64,000 nucleotides of DNA from positions 1-64,000 of the forward strand of contig JAECRA010000019.1 of the NCBI GenBank assembly GCA_015999985.1, written 5' to 3'. The notes below the pieces were generated by a model. It made no database searches, was not told the DNA's origin, and worked only from the letters and a program-made list of their open reading frames with translations. The first letter of the stretch is position 1. The number at the start of each line of letters is the position of its first letter. The stretch comes from Comamonadaceae bacterium. Its GTDB lineage: Bacteria; Pseudomonadota; Gammaproteobacteria; Burkholderiales; Burkholderiaceae_C. Positions 1-8,940 of this stretch are shown here, in pieces. Both the position numbers and the translations under genes were made by a program.

Positions 1-1860
1 TGTTGACGCAAGGAGCGCGATGCTCTGTGTGCTTCCATTGTCCACAAACGTTGCTAGCGCAGCCGCCGAATCGGGGTCGGTATTGCGCTCGTTGTATTTC
101 TCGCTGTAGAAGATAGCCACACCGGCCAAGGCGCGCTTGTCGAACAGGTCCCACTTGCCGCCGATCTCGAAGTTGCGGCTTTTCTCGGGTGGGGTATTCG
201 ATGAGCGAGCTGTGCCAGAACCCACCGAGACTCCATACTGATAGGCATCACCTGACGTATTGAACGAACTTCCGTAGGACACGTAGTAAGAAGACGTGTC
301 GGTGGGCTGATAGATCAGGCCCAGGCGAGGACTCCACATGTTGTCGCTGCGGGCGTTGGTCAGCGAACCGTCGGTGTTGTGATAGGAGGCACGGAAGTTG
401 TCGAAGCGCACGCCACCCACCAATTTGAGCGTCTCATTGAGCGCCATGGTGTCTTGCGCATACAGGCTGATGCTGCGCGAGCTGAAGTCGTTGTACGGCA
501 CTGGCGTAGCGCGCGTATCCGGAACCCAGGCGCCGTCATTGGGCGTGCCGACCGTGGTGTTGGGGCGTGCAGGCGTGTTGGGCAATGGATAGTTGTTGGC
601 GCGCTTGGCTTTTTCGTCGTAGATGTCGACGCCGGTCAGCAGGGTGTGCTTGCGTCCACCCAGCTCGAATGTCTGGCTGTAATCGCTTTGCAGTTGCACC
701 ACATCGCTCTTGCCAATGCGGCCCTTGGAGCCGCGGGTCAGCACAGTGCTGTCGGTGATGTCTTCCACCACGGTTGGACGGGGTGTCGCAAACCCGACGG
801 TGGTGCCCAACAGGTCACGCTCGTATTGCCCAGCGCGCAGGCGTGTCTTGAGTTCGCCACCGTTATCGAAGCGGTGAGTGTGGCCAAAGTTGAGGTACTT
901 GGCTGAAGTGTTCAGATGGTCACCATCCAGACCGTAGAAACCTTTGGCTGGCAAAGTTGGAATGATGGTGCCTGAAGCGTCCGTCAGCCATGGGTGCGAA
1001 TAGCTTTGACGACCCTTCACGTCGAGATAGTAAGCCCCGACAGAAAACTCATCACGGGTGCCGATGCCCCAACGGAAGGTTGGCGCAACGCCGATCTTGC
1101 GCTGTTTGGAGCCCCAGTTTTCAGCGTCATAACCCATAAGATTAAGGCGCAAGGCCGAATCCGGACCGGTCTGGAAGTTGAGGTCGCCGGACACGCGTTT
1201 CTCGCTGCCGGTTCCTATCATGGCGTTGAACTCGTGCTGCGTCATCAAGAACGGTTGCTTGCTGACCTGGTTCACGACACCGCCAGTGGAGCCTTTGCCG
1301 AACAGCATGGATGCAGAACCCTTGATGATCTCGATGCGATCATCATTGAACGTATCACGCTCGTACAAGGGAGCATCACGCAGGCCATCCCGGTAGATAT
1401 CGCCTGCCTGGCCCAGCGAGAAGCCGCGTAACCGCACGTCTTCCTCACCCGTTTCACCGGCCTGGAACGTCACGCCGGCTGTGGTGCGAAGCACATCACG
1501 GAAGTCGTCCAGGTTTCTGTCATTGATGAGCTTTTCAGTCATCACGGTGACACTTTGTGGAATGTCGCGAAGTTCCTGGTCGCCCTTGCCAAGTTGAGTG
1601 CGGGTCGCGCGCAGCTCATTCTTGCTGTTGGTAGCGCCACCGCTTTGCACTGCATCTCTTACGGTCACTGTTCCCAACGTAGGCGTTGCAGGCGCCGCTG
1701 GCGCTTGAGTTTGCGCCCACGCCCCTCCCGCTAAAGAGCCTGCCAGAAGCATCGCCCCCAGGGGGCGCAGCGCCGGAACAGCCGCGGCTACTACGGGGCT
1801 GGACGCCTCGCGCGCAGCACGGGCGAGAGGAGACTCAAAGTCTTGGAAAGAAGAGGACAT
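1..1860 (-). CDS. TonB-dependent siderophore receptor (3' end outside window)
   Basis: Outer-membrane ferric-siderophore receptor of the FpvA/FhuA type, energised by TonB. The reverse strand is open from an ATG at 1860 to the window edge, giving 620 residues; family members are usually 700-750, so the last part of the beta-barrel is missing. Visible: a long signal peptide ending about residue 48 (GGAWAQ), then a plug domain with IPQSVTVMT, VLRTTAGV and the RIEIIKGSASMLFGKGSTGG segment typical of siderophore plugs, then barrel strands. The region preceding the start has no clear ribosome-binding site, so the start is chosen from the signal peptide. A Fur-box-like palindrome at 1978-1996 suggests iron repression. 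The siderophore is not identifiable. Confidence 0.93.
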   Translation of the reverse strand, partial: MSSSFQDFESPLARAAREASSPVVAAAVPALRPLGAMLLAGSLAGGAWAQTQAPAAPATPTLGTVTVRDAVQSGGATNSKNELRATRTQLGKGDQELRDIPQSVTVMTEKLINDRNLDDFRDVLRTTAGVTFQAGETGEEDVRLRGFSLGQAGDIYRDGLRDAPLYERDTFNDDRIEIIKGSASMLFGKGSTGGVVNQVSKQPFLMTQHEFNAMIGTGSEKRVSGDLNFQTGPDSALRLNLMGYDAENWGSKQRKIGVAPTFRWGIGTRDEFSVGAYYLDVKGRQSYSHPWLTDASGTIIPTLPAKGFYGLDGDHLNTSAKYLNFGHTHRFDNGGELKTRLRAGQYERDLLGTTVGFATPRPTVVEDITDSTVLTRGSKGRIGKSDVVQLQSDYSQTFELGGRKHTLLTGVDIYDEKAKRANNYPLPNTPARPNTTVGTPNDGAWVPDTRATPVPYNDFSSRSISLYAQDTMALNETLKLVGGVRFDNFRASYHNTDGSLTNARSDNMWSPRLGLIYQPTDTSSYYVSYGSSFNTSGDAYQYGVSVGSGTARSSNTPPEKSRNFEIGGKWDLFDKRALAGVAIFYSEKYNERNTDPDSAAALATFVDNGSTQSIALLAST

Positions 1861-1977
1861 GGAAAAGGCCAGTCAGACGAGGTTGGAGGAAAAAGTAGCT
1901 GGCTACGTGGGCGATCTCATCGGTGAGGCGCGTTTCGCTTGCTTGCAATGAATCGAAAAACTTTGCGATTCTACTAA

Positions 1978-1996
1978 AATGAGAATCGTTTTCATT
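1978..1996. promoter_or_regulatory. Candidate Fur box upstream of the siderophore receptor
   Basis: The 19-bp near-palindrome aatgagaatcgttttcatt fits the AATGAGAAT-n-ATTCTCATT form of Fur sites with two mismatched pairs. It lies about 120 bp upstream of the receptor start on the minus strand, where an iron-repressed promoter is expected. The neighbouring bacterioferritin gene adds an iron-homeostasis context. Binding itself is inferred. Confidence 0.75.
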
Positions 1997-2095
1997 CAAT
2001 TTGTCGCATCAAGGCAACAACCCGCTCCTGGCCCACTCCTGGGTTGGAGGCGTGAAAGCCCTATGCGGCGCTCATTGCGTTGAAGTGGAAAAAGT

Positions 2096-2292
2096 TAAGG
2101 AGCCTCTGCACAACCCCTCACGATGCCGGGCGCTGGCCTCGGGATGGGCTGCAAGGCGAGTTTTGCAGCCAATAGCTCGTGCTATTGGTAAAAAAATCAA
2201 CGCAACGGACCGTCTGGGGCAGAGTGATCTGGTGGGTCGGCCATCCGGCGGGGCCGGCTTCCGGCCGTGAGGGGTTGTGCAGAGGCGCCTTA
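2096..2292. mobile_element. MITE-like element with ~25-bp terminal inverted repeats
   Basis: A 197-bp stretch is bounded by inverted repeats. The 21 bases at 2102-2122 are the exact reverse complement of 2266-2286, and pairing extends outward to 2096/2292 with one mismatch (2101/2287). The dinucleotide TA is found at both outer edges (2096-2097 and 2291-2292), compatible with a TA target duplication. The interior has no credible gene but contains two small hairpins (2147-2169, ggctgcaa/ttgcagcc type; 2169-2188, ccaatagc/gctattgg). The ends, beginning GCCTCTGCACAA, resemble termini of some IS5-related elements, which is inference. No second copy was noticed in this window. Confidence 0.7.
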
Positions 2293-2503
2293 CGGGGCGA
2301 GGAGATGATTGTGGCGTTGGCCCCATCCCTGCGTTCCCCGCCTGCAGTGGGCGGGGAATGAATTCGGCTGAGCGGATACTGAGCGCTTTGAGCTGCTTGG
2401 AGGATATTCTCAACAGCTTTTAATATTACCGAGATATTAACAAGAATGACAATAATTCTTGATTAGATTCTCGGTGTTATATTACAAATGTCTTTAAACC
2501 AAC
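2293..2503. other. Gene-free interval between MITE-like element and bfr
   Basis: No gene is supported here. The interval is AT-rich in its right half and holds the nested palindrome described at 2421-2484. Short open frames that enter the interval lack coding character. Confidence 0.6.
2421..2484. repeat. Nested palindrome downstream of bfr
   Basis: The inner hairpin at 2441-2461 (caagaat...attcttg, 7-bp arms) is enclosed by outer arms at 2421-2434 and 2469-2484 that pair as taatat...ccgaga/tctcgg...atatta. It lies 20-80 bp beyond the bacterioferritin stop on the minus strand. It may be a transcription end or mRNA-stabilising structure. There is no U-run, so an intrinsic terminator is not established. 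The inner half also has a loose resemblance to a Fur site. Confidence 0.45.
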
Positions 2504-2974
2504 TCAGGCGCCCATCTGAGTCTGCAGGTAGTTCTGAATGCCGACTTTTTCAATCAGATCTAACTGGGTTTCAAGAAAGTCGATGTGTTCTTCCGTATCG
2601 TTCAGAATTTCCTGAAGCAGGTCGCGAGAAACGTAATCACGGACGCTTTCGCAGTGGGCCATGCCCTCTTTGATGGTGGCTTGTGCGCCGTATTCCATTT
2701 TCAGGTCACTGCGCAGGGCTTCGGGAACGTCCTCTCCTATGAGGAGCTTGCCCAGGTCCTGGAGGTTTGGTAGGCCGTCCAGGGTGAAGATGCGGTCCAT
2801 GAGCTTGTCGGCGTGTTTCATTTCGCCGATGGATTCCTCATACTCTTTCTTGGCGAGCTTCTCCAGTCCCCAGTGCTTGTACATGCGGTAGTGCAGGAAG
2901 TACTGGTTGATGGCGGTCAGTTCATTCTTCAACTGAGCCTGCAGGAATTCGATGGCCTTTTTATCGCCTTGCAT
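2504..2974 (-). CDS. bfr: Bacterioferritin
   Basis: Cytoplasmic haem-containing iron-storage protein that oxidises Fe(II) and stores it in a 24-mer shell. At 156 residues it has the normal length. The family signatures [17 protein letters not shown] and DYVSRDLL are all present, with haem ligand Met52 and ferroxidase residues Glu18, Glu51, His54, Glu94 and His130. The position equal to E. coli Glu127 is Thr (NDTEEH), so one dinuclear-site bridging ligand appears replaced unless the neighbouring Glu128 compensates. GGAG lies before the ATG. It is a single-gene unit close to a Fur-controlled receptor gene. Confidence 0.96.
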   Translation of the reverse strand: MQGDKKAIEFLQAQLKNELTAINQYFLHYRMYKHWGLEKLAKKEYEESIGEMKHADKLMDRIFTLDGLPNLQDLGKLLIGEDVPEALRSDLKMEYGAQATIKEGMAHCESVRDYVSRDLLQEILNDTEEHIDFLETQLDLIEKVGIQNYLQTQMGA

Positions 2975-3393
2975 GCTTAACTCCGTAAGGGATTCTTAAA
3001 GCTGGATTTTAACCAGTCTGATTCAGAAATGAGTGAATGGATGGTCAAAACGACATAAAAGCAAAGGATTTTTGATTCATTTTCCGGGTTATGGGGTCAA
3101 GTTGCTGCGCAAGTGCGGATAAGAGTGTTTTACGAAAGCAGCAGTGAGCAGCGGGGGCTTGCGCGGGTTCTTCAATGCCAACGACGGGGCGATCCTTTCT
3201 GAGGGGTGCGCCGCGCAAGATGCGCGTAGCCTTATCGCGCCGTATACAAAAGCATTCTTTCGATGTGCGTTGTTTGAAGATGCATCGCCGAGAGCCATAC
3301 TAGAGTGTGCCTACCTTGTCGCTTGAGCCTGCGTCAGCGCGCGCTTGGCAATCGACGCCATCTATCACCGGACTTTCTGCAAGAGCAACCATC
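2975..3393. other. Intergenic region between bfr and serine hydrolase gene
   Basis: About 420 bp between divergent genes. It must contain the promoters of bfr (minus) and of the hydrolase (plus). No repeat, RNA gene or convincing operator was recognised. Small open frames on both strands overlap each other and lack coding signals. Confidence 0.6.
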
Positions 3394-4953
3394 ATGACAA
3401 AAAAGTTTCGTCACACCGGGTCCAGTCCGTCTGCGCCGGTAGTTGAGCATTTGCTAGGTAGGCGCACCTTGCTGCAGCGGGCAGGCTTCCTCGGCGTCGG
3501 GATGAGCTTGGGTGTGGGACTTGCATCCTGCGACAGCGATGGAGCGACCGTTTCCGCAGCCGCCCAGTTACCTGACATGGCCCGCGACTTGATGAAGAAA
3601 ACGGGTATTCCTGGTCTTGCCATCGCGGTGGTCCACAGAGGTGAGACGCTGCTGGCCGAGGGGTATGGCGTTCGTAGGGCGGGCCATTCCGAGGCTGTGA
3701 ATGCGGATACCGTGTTTCAACTGGCCTCAGTTTCCAAGCCGCTAGGCGCTACCGTTATGGCGCGCCAGGTCGGTGAAGGGACTTTGGGCTGGAATACACG
3801 GATGCGAGAATTGCTGCCTTGGTTTGAGCTCAGCAATGCGGAGACGACTGAGCAACTGACGGTGGCCGACCTCTATTCGCACCGCAGTGGGTTGCCAGAC
3901 CATGCTGGCGACGATCTGGAAGAAATGGGCTGGCCTCAGCGCGAAGAGCTTGAGCGCCTGCGTCTTCTTCCCTTGCTGCCATTTCGGCAGCGCAATAAAT
4001 ATACGAATGCCGGACCGACTTTAGCGGGCATAGGCGTTGCGGGCCGCCTCAATACGGACTGGGCCACGCTCTCTCAGACGACGCTTTATGCGCCTCTGGG
4101 AATGACGCGAACCACCTCGCGCTACGAAGAATTTGCCGCACAGAGCAATCGAGCGGTAGGTCATGTGCGAGACGGCGACGGTTGGGTACCTGGTGCGCCC
4201 CGAAATGCGGATCCACAATCACCCGCAGGTGGGGCCAGCAGCAGTGTGCGGGATATGGCCAACTGGCTGAAGCTGTTGTTGGCTGAAGGGCGCTGGCAGG
4301 GTCGCGCGCTGGTCAGCGCAGCGCCTTTGCAGGCGGCCATGTCACCGCACTCATCGGACGGGGAGTACGGTTATGGCTTCAATGTGGGCACGGTGGGGGC
4401 GGGTGGTCCGCGCATGGCCAGCCACTCTGGCGGTTTTCAGCTGGGGGCGGCCACTTGCTTCATGGTGGTGCCTGAGTACGATGTGGGCATCATTGTGCTG
4501 ACCAATAGTTCACCCATCGGGGTGCCGGAGGCGATTTGCCGCCAGTTTCTGGATCTGGTAGTGGAAGGGCGTCAGACTGCTGATTGGTGGGCACGTTACA
4601 GCCAGGCCTTGGCTGACTTCTCAGCACCTGTCGGAAGCCTGGTCGGCCAGTCGCCGCCTACCAACCCTGTTCCGCCCCGATCACTGGAACGGTACGTGGG
4701 TAGCTACCAGAACGACTACTTTGGCACTTTCAAAGTCGAGCGCACGCCAAGTGGCGGCTTGAGCATTGCGCTAGGGCCGATCCCTCAGCGCTACCCGATG
4801 GGCCACTGGAGCGGCGACGACTTTGTCTACTATCCCTCAAGCGAGAGCATCCCACCAGGAAGTGTCTCGTTGTTGCGCTTCAATCCTGACGTTGGCAGTC
4901 TTTGGGTAGAGGTATACAGCAGCAACGGGCTAGGCACTCTCATGCGCGTTTGA
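3394..4953 (+). CDS. Serine hydrolase, class C beta-lactamase family, Tat-type lipoprotein
   Basis: Exported serine hydrolase of the penicillin-binding/class C beta-lactamase (PF00144) fold; the substrate is unknown and could be a peptidoglycan peptide or an ester. The start ATG at 3394 is preferred over the upstream in-frame codon at 3307 because it leads directly into the signal: GRRTLLQRAGF (RR at 23-24), a hydrophobic stretch and lipobox GLASC with Cys46. Catalytic motifs are Ser112-V-S-Lys115, Tyr203-T-Asn205 and His344-S-G-G. The C-terminal ~120 residues form an extra beta-rich domain as in esterase-like members. Total 519 residues. It stands directly before the mla operon. It may be an envelope-remodelling enzyme rather than a true beta-lactamase. 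Confidence 0.9.
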   Translation: MTKKFRHTGSSPSAPVVEHLLGRRTLLQRAGFLGVGMSLGVGLASCDSDGATVSAAAQLPDMARDLMKKTGIPGLAIAVVHRGETLLAEGYGVRRAGHSEAVNADTVFQLASVSKPLGATVMARQVGEGTLGWNTRMRELLPWFELSNAETTEQLTVADLYSHRSGLPDHAGDDLEEMGWPQREELERLRLLPLLPFRQRNKYTNAGPTLAGIGVAGRLNTDWATLSQTTLYAPLGMTRTTSRYEEFAAQSNRAVGHVRDGDGWVPGAPRNADPQSPAGGASSSVRDMANWLKLLLAEGRWQGRALVSAAPLQAAMSPHSSDGEYGYGFNVGTVGAGGPRMASHSGGFQLGAATCFMVVPEYDVGIIVLTNSSPIGVPEAICRQFLDLVVEGRQTADWWARYSQALADFSAPVGSLVGQSPPTNPVPPRSLERYVGSYQNDYFGTFKVERTPSGGLSIALGPIPQRYPMGHWSGDDFVYYPSSESIPPGSVSLLRFNPDVGSLWVEVYSSNGLGTLMRV

Positions 4954-5065
4954 GCATCTAATTGCTCACAAAAATCGAGGTCTTGCAGACTCTGAGGGCA
5001 TTTCATCTGCTCTGTACAATGAGTGGAACGAATTCCTGCGCCGGCTCCGCCCGGCGATTTTTGTC

Positions 5066-5902
5066 TTGACGCCAGACATTTCCCCTGCTGCTGACGCCTT
5101 GGTGGAGCTGCGAAACGTGACTTTTGGTTACGACGAGCGACTTATCCTCAAGGATCTCTCGCTCGTGGTTCCACGAGGACGGGTCACGGCACTCATGGGC
5201 GCTTCCGGTGGGGGCAAAACCACGGTGCTGCGTCTGATTGGCGGGCAGCAGCGCGCGCAAAAGGGTGAGACCCTACTCGATGGCAAAGACGTGGGGAGCA
5301 TGGGCGAAGCCGAGCTTTATGTGGCACGCAGGCGCATGGGAATGCTGTTTCAGTTTGGTGCTTTGTTCACCGATCTATCTGTTTTTGAGAATGTGGCATT
5401 TCCGCTGCGTGAGCACACTGACCTGCCAGAAGCGCTTGTTCGCGACATTGTCCTCATGAAGCTGGGGGCGGTGGGTTTGCGAGGGGCCCGCGATCTGATG
5501 CCTGCTCAGGTGTCGGGCGGTATGGCTCGGCGCGTGGCCCTGGCGCGGGCCATAGCGCTTGACCCAGATCTTGTGATGTACGACGAGCCGTTTGCTGGAC
5601 TCGATCCCATTTCTCTCGGAACGACTGCGCGGCTGATCCGGCAACTCAATGACGCCCTGGGCATCACCAGTATCGTAGTTTCGCACGACGTGGATGAGAC
5701 TTTCCGCATCGCGGATAAGGTCATTATTTTGGCTGAAGGCGGTATTGCGGCTCAGGGCTCACCCGATGAAATTCGGGCCAGTAGCGATCCGCTGGTCCGG
5801 CAGTTTGTGGGTGCGCAAGCCGACGGGCCGGTGCGTTTTCATTATCCCGGCCCCAGCATAGAGCAGGATTTTGGCGATAACGTGTCTGAGGGGGCTCGAT
5901 GA
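5066..5902 (+). CDS. mlaF: Phospholipid ABC transporter ATP-binding protein MlaF
   Basis: Cytoplasmic ATPase of the Mla system, which moves phospholipids between inner membrane and periplasmic carrier to keep outer-membrane asymmetry. Visible: Walker [10 protein letters not shown] at 45-53, Q-loop Gln96, signature VSGGM at 149-153, Walker B ending Asp173-Glu174, switch His207. The start is a TTG with no clear ribosome-binding site; a short N-terminal extension precedes the usual [11 protein letters not shown] opening, so a downstream TTG at 5099 is also possible. The gene ends overlapping mlaE by the 4-bp ATGA. First gene of mlaFEDACB. Confidence 0.95.
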   Translation: MTPDISPAADALVELRNVTFGYDERLILKDLSLVVPRGRVTALMGASGGGKTTVLRLIGGQQRAQKGETLLDGKDVGSMGEAELYVARRRMGMLFQFGALFTDLSVFENVAFPLREHTDLPEALVRDIVLMKLGAVGLRGARDLMPAQVSGGMARRVALARAIALDPDLVMYDEPFAGLDPISLGTTARLIRQLNDALGITSIVVSHDVDETFRIADKVIILAEGGIAAQGSPDEIRASSDPLVRQFVGAQADGPVRFHYPGPSIEQDFGDNVSEGAR

Positions 5903-6681
5903 GCTGGTGGCGCCCGTCTGACATTGGTTATGCGCTGCGCGTCAGCGTCGCCGATATGGGTTATGCCACCCGCTTTTTCTGGCGTCTGCTCAAGCTGGCC
6001 GGTCCGACTTTCCGGCGTTTTTCGCTGGTACGGGACCAAATCCATTTTTTGGGCAATTATTCGCTCGCGATCATCGCCATCTCAGGCCTGTTTGTTGGCT
6101 TCGTTCTCGCCTTGCAGGGCTACAACATCCTGCAACGCTATGGTTCTGCTGAGGCCGTGGGGCTCATGGTCGCGCTCTCGCTACTGCGCGAATTGGGTCC
6201 CGTTGTGGCTGCACTCTTGTTTGCGGGCCGAGCGGGCACATCGCTGACGGCAGAGATCGGACTTATGAAGTCCGGTGAGCAATTCTCTGCCATGGAGATG
6301 ATGGCGGTAGACCCTGTGCGTCGCATCATCGCACCGCGTTTCTGGGCCGGCGTCATTGTGTTGCCACTGCTTACAGCGGTGTTCAATGCGGTCGGGATTC
6401 TCGGGGGCTGGGTGGTGAGCGTGCTGATGATCGGCGTTGATCCGGGCGCTTTCTGGAGTCAGATGCAGGGCGGTGTTGACGTCTGGGCCGATCTCGGCAA
6501 TGGCGTCATCAAGAGTGTGGTGTTTGGCGTCACGGTCACCTTTGTTGCCTTGCTTCAGGGCTATCGTGCCAAACCTACGGCAGATGGCGTCGCCCGGGCC
6601 ACGACGCGCACCGTGGTGATGGCTTCTTTGATGGTCCTGGGGCTGGATTTCCTGCTCACGGCCATGATGTTTAGTTTTTGA
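5899..6681 (+). CDS. mlaE: Phospholipid ABC transporter permease MlaE
   Basis: Inner-membrane permease subunit (PF02405) that partners MlaF and the MlaD ring. At 260 residues it has the family's usual size. It has an amphipathic N-terminal segment, about five hydrophobic spans, and the conserved [19 protein letters not shown] and [10 protein letters not shown] stretches between spans that contact the ATPase. ATGA overlap with mlaF suggests coupled translation; a 28-bp gap leads to mlaD. Confidence 0.96.
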   Translation: MSWWRPSDIGYALRVSVADMGYATRFFWRLLKLAGPTFRRFSLVRDQIHFLGNYSLAIIAISGLFVGFVLALQGYNILQRYGSAEAVGLMVALSLLRELGPVVAALLFAGRAGTSLTAEIGLMKSGEQFSAMEMMAVDPVRRIIAPRFWAGVIVLPLLTAVFNAVGILGGWVVSVLMIGVDPGAFWSQMQGGVDVWADLGNGVIKSVVFGVTVTFVALLQGYRAKPTADGVARATTRTVVMASLMVLGLDFLLTAMMFSF

Positions 6682-6709
6682 GTGCCTGGTTTAAAGGACG
6701 ACAAGCGAC

Positions 6710-7213
6710 ATGGGACGTTCAAAAAACGATTTCTGGGTGGGCCTATTTGTGCTCATCGGCCTGGCGGCGTTGGTATTCCTGGCGCTGCAGTCGGCCAACC
6801 TGCTGAATATGAACTTCCAGCGTGGCTATCGAATCACCGCAGATTTTGACAACATAGGCGGGCTCAAGCCCAAGGCTGCAGTGAGAAGCGCAGGCGTGGT
6901 GGTTGGCCGCGTAGTCTCCATTGGGTTTGACGACCGGAAGTTTCAGGCCCATATCACGCTCGACATGGATCCTCGGTTCGCGTTTCCCAAAGACAGTTCG
7001 CTGAAAATTCTTACAAGCGGATTGCTGGGCGAGCAGTACATTGGGGTTGAACCTGGCGCCGACGAGAAAAATTTGGCGGCCGGTGATAATGTCACCGCCA
7101 CACAATCGGCCGTGGTGCTGGAGAATCTCATCAGCCAATTCCTGTTCAACGGGGCAGCTGATGGCGGGTCTGGAGGTGGAGCATCCAACCAGTCGAGGAG
7201 CGGCAGCAAGTAG
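6710..7213 (+). CDS. mlaD: Phospholipid transport protein MlaD (MCE domain)
   Basis: Inner-membrane anchored substrate-binding subunit forming a hexameric MCE ring in the periplasm. One N-terminal transmembrane helix (about 10-30) is followed by the MCE domain, recognisable from ITADFDNIGGLKPKAAVR, AGVVVGRV and TSGLLGEQYIGVEPG. At 167 residues it is close to other MlaD proteins, with a Gly/Ser-rich tail. AAAGGA lies before the ATG. Downstream is mlaA, as in other betaproteobacterial mla operons. Confidence 0.96.
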   Translation: MGRSKNDFWVGLFVLIGLAALVFLALQSANLLNMNFQRGYRITADFDNIGGLKPKAAVRSAGVVVGRVVSIGFDDRKFQAHITLDMDPRFAFPKDSSLKILTSGLLGEQYIGVEPGADEKNLAAGDNVTATQSAVVLENLISQFLFNGAADGGSGGGASNQSRSGSK

Positions 7214-7293
7214 CTCTGCCAACGCCGTAAAAATAATGCATAACCGGTTCTGCTTCAGAGGCAGGACTATGTAAATCAAGAATAAGGTACTCG

Positions 7294-8103
7294 ATGAATA
7301 CGCAATCACCGGCATGGTTCCGGTTGTCCGGCCGATTGGCTGTATTGATGCTGGCTGCGGTTTTGGTGGGCTGCGCCAGTGCGCCCAATGCAGATCCTCG
7401 CGACCCTTGGGAGCCGTATAACCGCTCCATGACGACGTTCAACGACGCAGTGGACGATGCGGTACTCAAACCTGTGGCCACTGTGTACAAGGAAGTTTTA
7501 CCCCGCCCGGTTCGAACAGGTGTGGGTAATTTCTTCGGCAACCTCAGCGATGTCTGGTCTTTTGTAAACAATGTGTTGCAAGCCAAGCCTGAGGGGGCCC
7601 TGCATTCCTTCTGGCGAGTCGTGATTAACACCTCCATTGGTATTGGCGGCGTTTTTGATCCAGCCAGCGAAATGGCGCTGGAGCGCCATCGAGAGGATTT
7701 TGGCCAAACCTTAGGGCGCTGGGGTGTGCCATCTGGCCCTTATGTCGTCTTGCCTATCCTCGGGTCGAGCACTCTGCGGGATTCTTTCGCCCTGCCGGTG
7801 GACTCTTACGGTCAACCGCTTCGGTATTCGGATAACGTTCGCCTGCGCAACTCTCTTTCCGTTCTCGGGATTGTGGACGTTCGGGCGCGCTTGCTTGATC
7901 TGGGCAATATTTTGGATGAGGCCGCGCTTGATCCCTATACGTTCAAGCGGGATGTCTATCTCCAAAAGCGCCAGAGTGACATCTCCGACGGCAGCGCCTC
8001 TGCTGATGAGGAGCGTTATGACCTCGATGAGGGTGACACTGGTGGGGCGGCTAAATCGCCCGCGTCCCCTCGCCCGCCCAGAGCAGGTCGGAGAGCGCGC
8101 TAA
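7294..8103 (+). CDS. mlaA: Outer-membrane lipoprotein MlaA (VacJ)
   Basis: Outer-membrane component that removes mislocalised phospholipids from the outer leaflet and passes them to MlaC. The signal peptide ends in lipobox VLVGC (Cys27). The conserved DPWEPYNRSMTTFNDAVD, PVRTGVGNFFGNL, EDFGQTLGRWGV and GPYVVLPILGSSTLRD blocks follow. The last ~40 residues are acidic, then Pro/Arg-rich and likely disordered. In enterobacteria mlaA is unlinked; its place inside the operon is the betaproteobacterial arrangement. Confidence 0.97.
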   Translation: MNTQSPAWFRLSGRLAVLMLAAVLVGCASAPNADPRDPWEPYNRSMTTFNDAVDDAVLKPVATVYKEVLPRPVRTGVGNFFGNLSDVWSFVNNVLQAKPEGALHSFWRVVINTSIGIGGVFDPASEMALERHREDFGQTLGRWGVPSGPYVVLPILGSSTLRDSFALPVDSYGQPLRYSDNVRLRNSLSVLGIVDVRARLLDLGNILDEAALDPYTFKRDVYLQKRQSDISDGSASADEERYDLDEGDTGGAAKSPASPRPPRAGRRAR

Positions 8104-8158
8104 TAGGAATCGATCACCCTCGCAAGTGCCGTGAAAGGAAATTCGCGGAACAACTTGT

Positions 8159-8185
8159 AACAGCCTGCGGGAACCTCAGGCTGTT
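8159..8185 (+). repeat. Hairpin between mlaA and mlaC
   Basis: Perfect 9-bp inverted repeat aacagcctg / caggctgtt with a 9-base loop. No U-run follows, so it is more likely an mRNA processing or stability element inside the operon than a terminator. It sits in the 139-bp gap that separates mlaFEDA from mlaCB. Confidence 0.5.
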
Positions 8186-8242
8186 CGGTGTATTCGAAAT
8201 AGACGTGACGCGCGTTGCGTCCTTTTGCGAGAAAGAAAAAAT

Positions 8243-8896
8243 ATGACTCAGCCGTTTCGACGTTCATTCATCAAAGCTTCCGTGGCACTTTTGGGTGCTT
8301 TGACATTGGTTGCCGCTGCGCCTTGGGCTCATGCTGCAGACGAAGCCCCAGATGCCATGATTCGTCGGCTGTCGGCAGAAGTGCTGGACACCATTCGTTC
8401 AGACAAAAGCCTGCAATCCGGCGACGTCGCGCGGGTAATGGCAGTGGTAGACAGCAAGATCATGCCCAACGTCAACTTCCGCCGCATGACAGCCTCGGCT
8501 ACGGGCCCCGGCTGGCGTAAGGCGACATCCGATCAGCAACAGAAGTTGCAGCAGGAATTCAAAACCCTTTTGATCCGGACATACGCTGGCGCGCTCAGGC
8601 AGGTAAGTGATCAATCCATCGAAGTGCGCCCCATGCGTGCGGCTGACACCGACAAGGAAGTCATGGTTCGCACACTGGTCAAAGGCAAGGGTGAGCCGGT
8701 GCAGCTGGATTACCGCATGGAGAAAACCCCCGGGCAGGGCTCGGGTTGGAAGATCTACGATTTGAACGTGGCTGGTATTTGGTTGGTAGATACCTACCGG
8801 CCACAATTTGCTCAGCAGATCAATGCGAATGGCATCGACGGGCTGATATCGTCTCTGGTTGAACGCAACCAGACCAACGCCAGTGCAAAGAACTGA
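8243..8896 (+). CDS. mlaC: Periplasmic phospholipid-binding protein MlaC
   Basis: Soluble periplasmic carrier (Tol_Tol_Ttg2, PF05494) shuttling lipids between MlaA and MlaD. ATG at 8243 follows gagaaag. 217 residues. The signal is RRSFIKASVALLG followed by a hydrophobic core and AHA cleavage site near residue 32; the RRxFIK pattern matches the twin-arginine consensus, so Tat export is possible. The mature part shows the family's NFRRMTASATG, LIRTYAGAL and GWKIYDLNVAGIWLVDTYR blocks. Confidence 0.95.
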   Translation: MTQPFRRSFIKASVALLGALTLVAAAPWAHAADEAPDAMIRRLSAEVLDTIRSDKSLQSGDVARVMAVVDSKIMPNVNFRRMTASATGPGWRKATSDQQQKLQQEFKTLLIRTYAGALRQVSDQSIEVRPMRAADTDKEVMVRTLVKGKGEPVQLDYRMEKTPGQGSGWKIYDLNVAGIWLVDTYRPQFAQQINANGIDGLISSLVERNQTNASAKN

Positions 8897-8940
8897 TACG
8901 GGATTCAGGGCTTACCCGAATCCTGAGCTAGGACTTCAAA

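Noticed and set aside
2001-2413. Small open frames inside and around the MITE-like element
   Set aside because: They run through the inverted repeats and lack ribosome-binding sites; the repeat explains the region.
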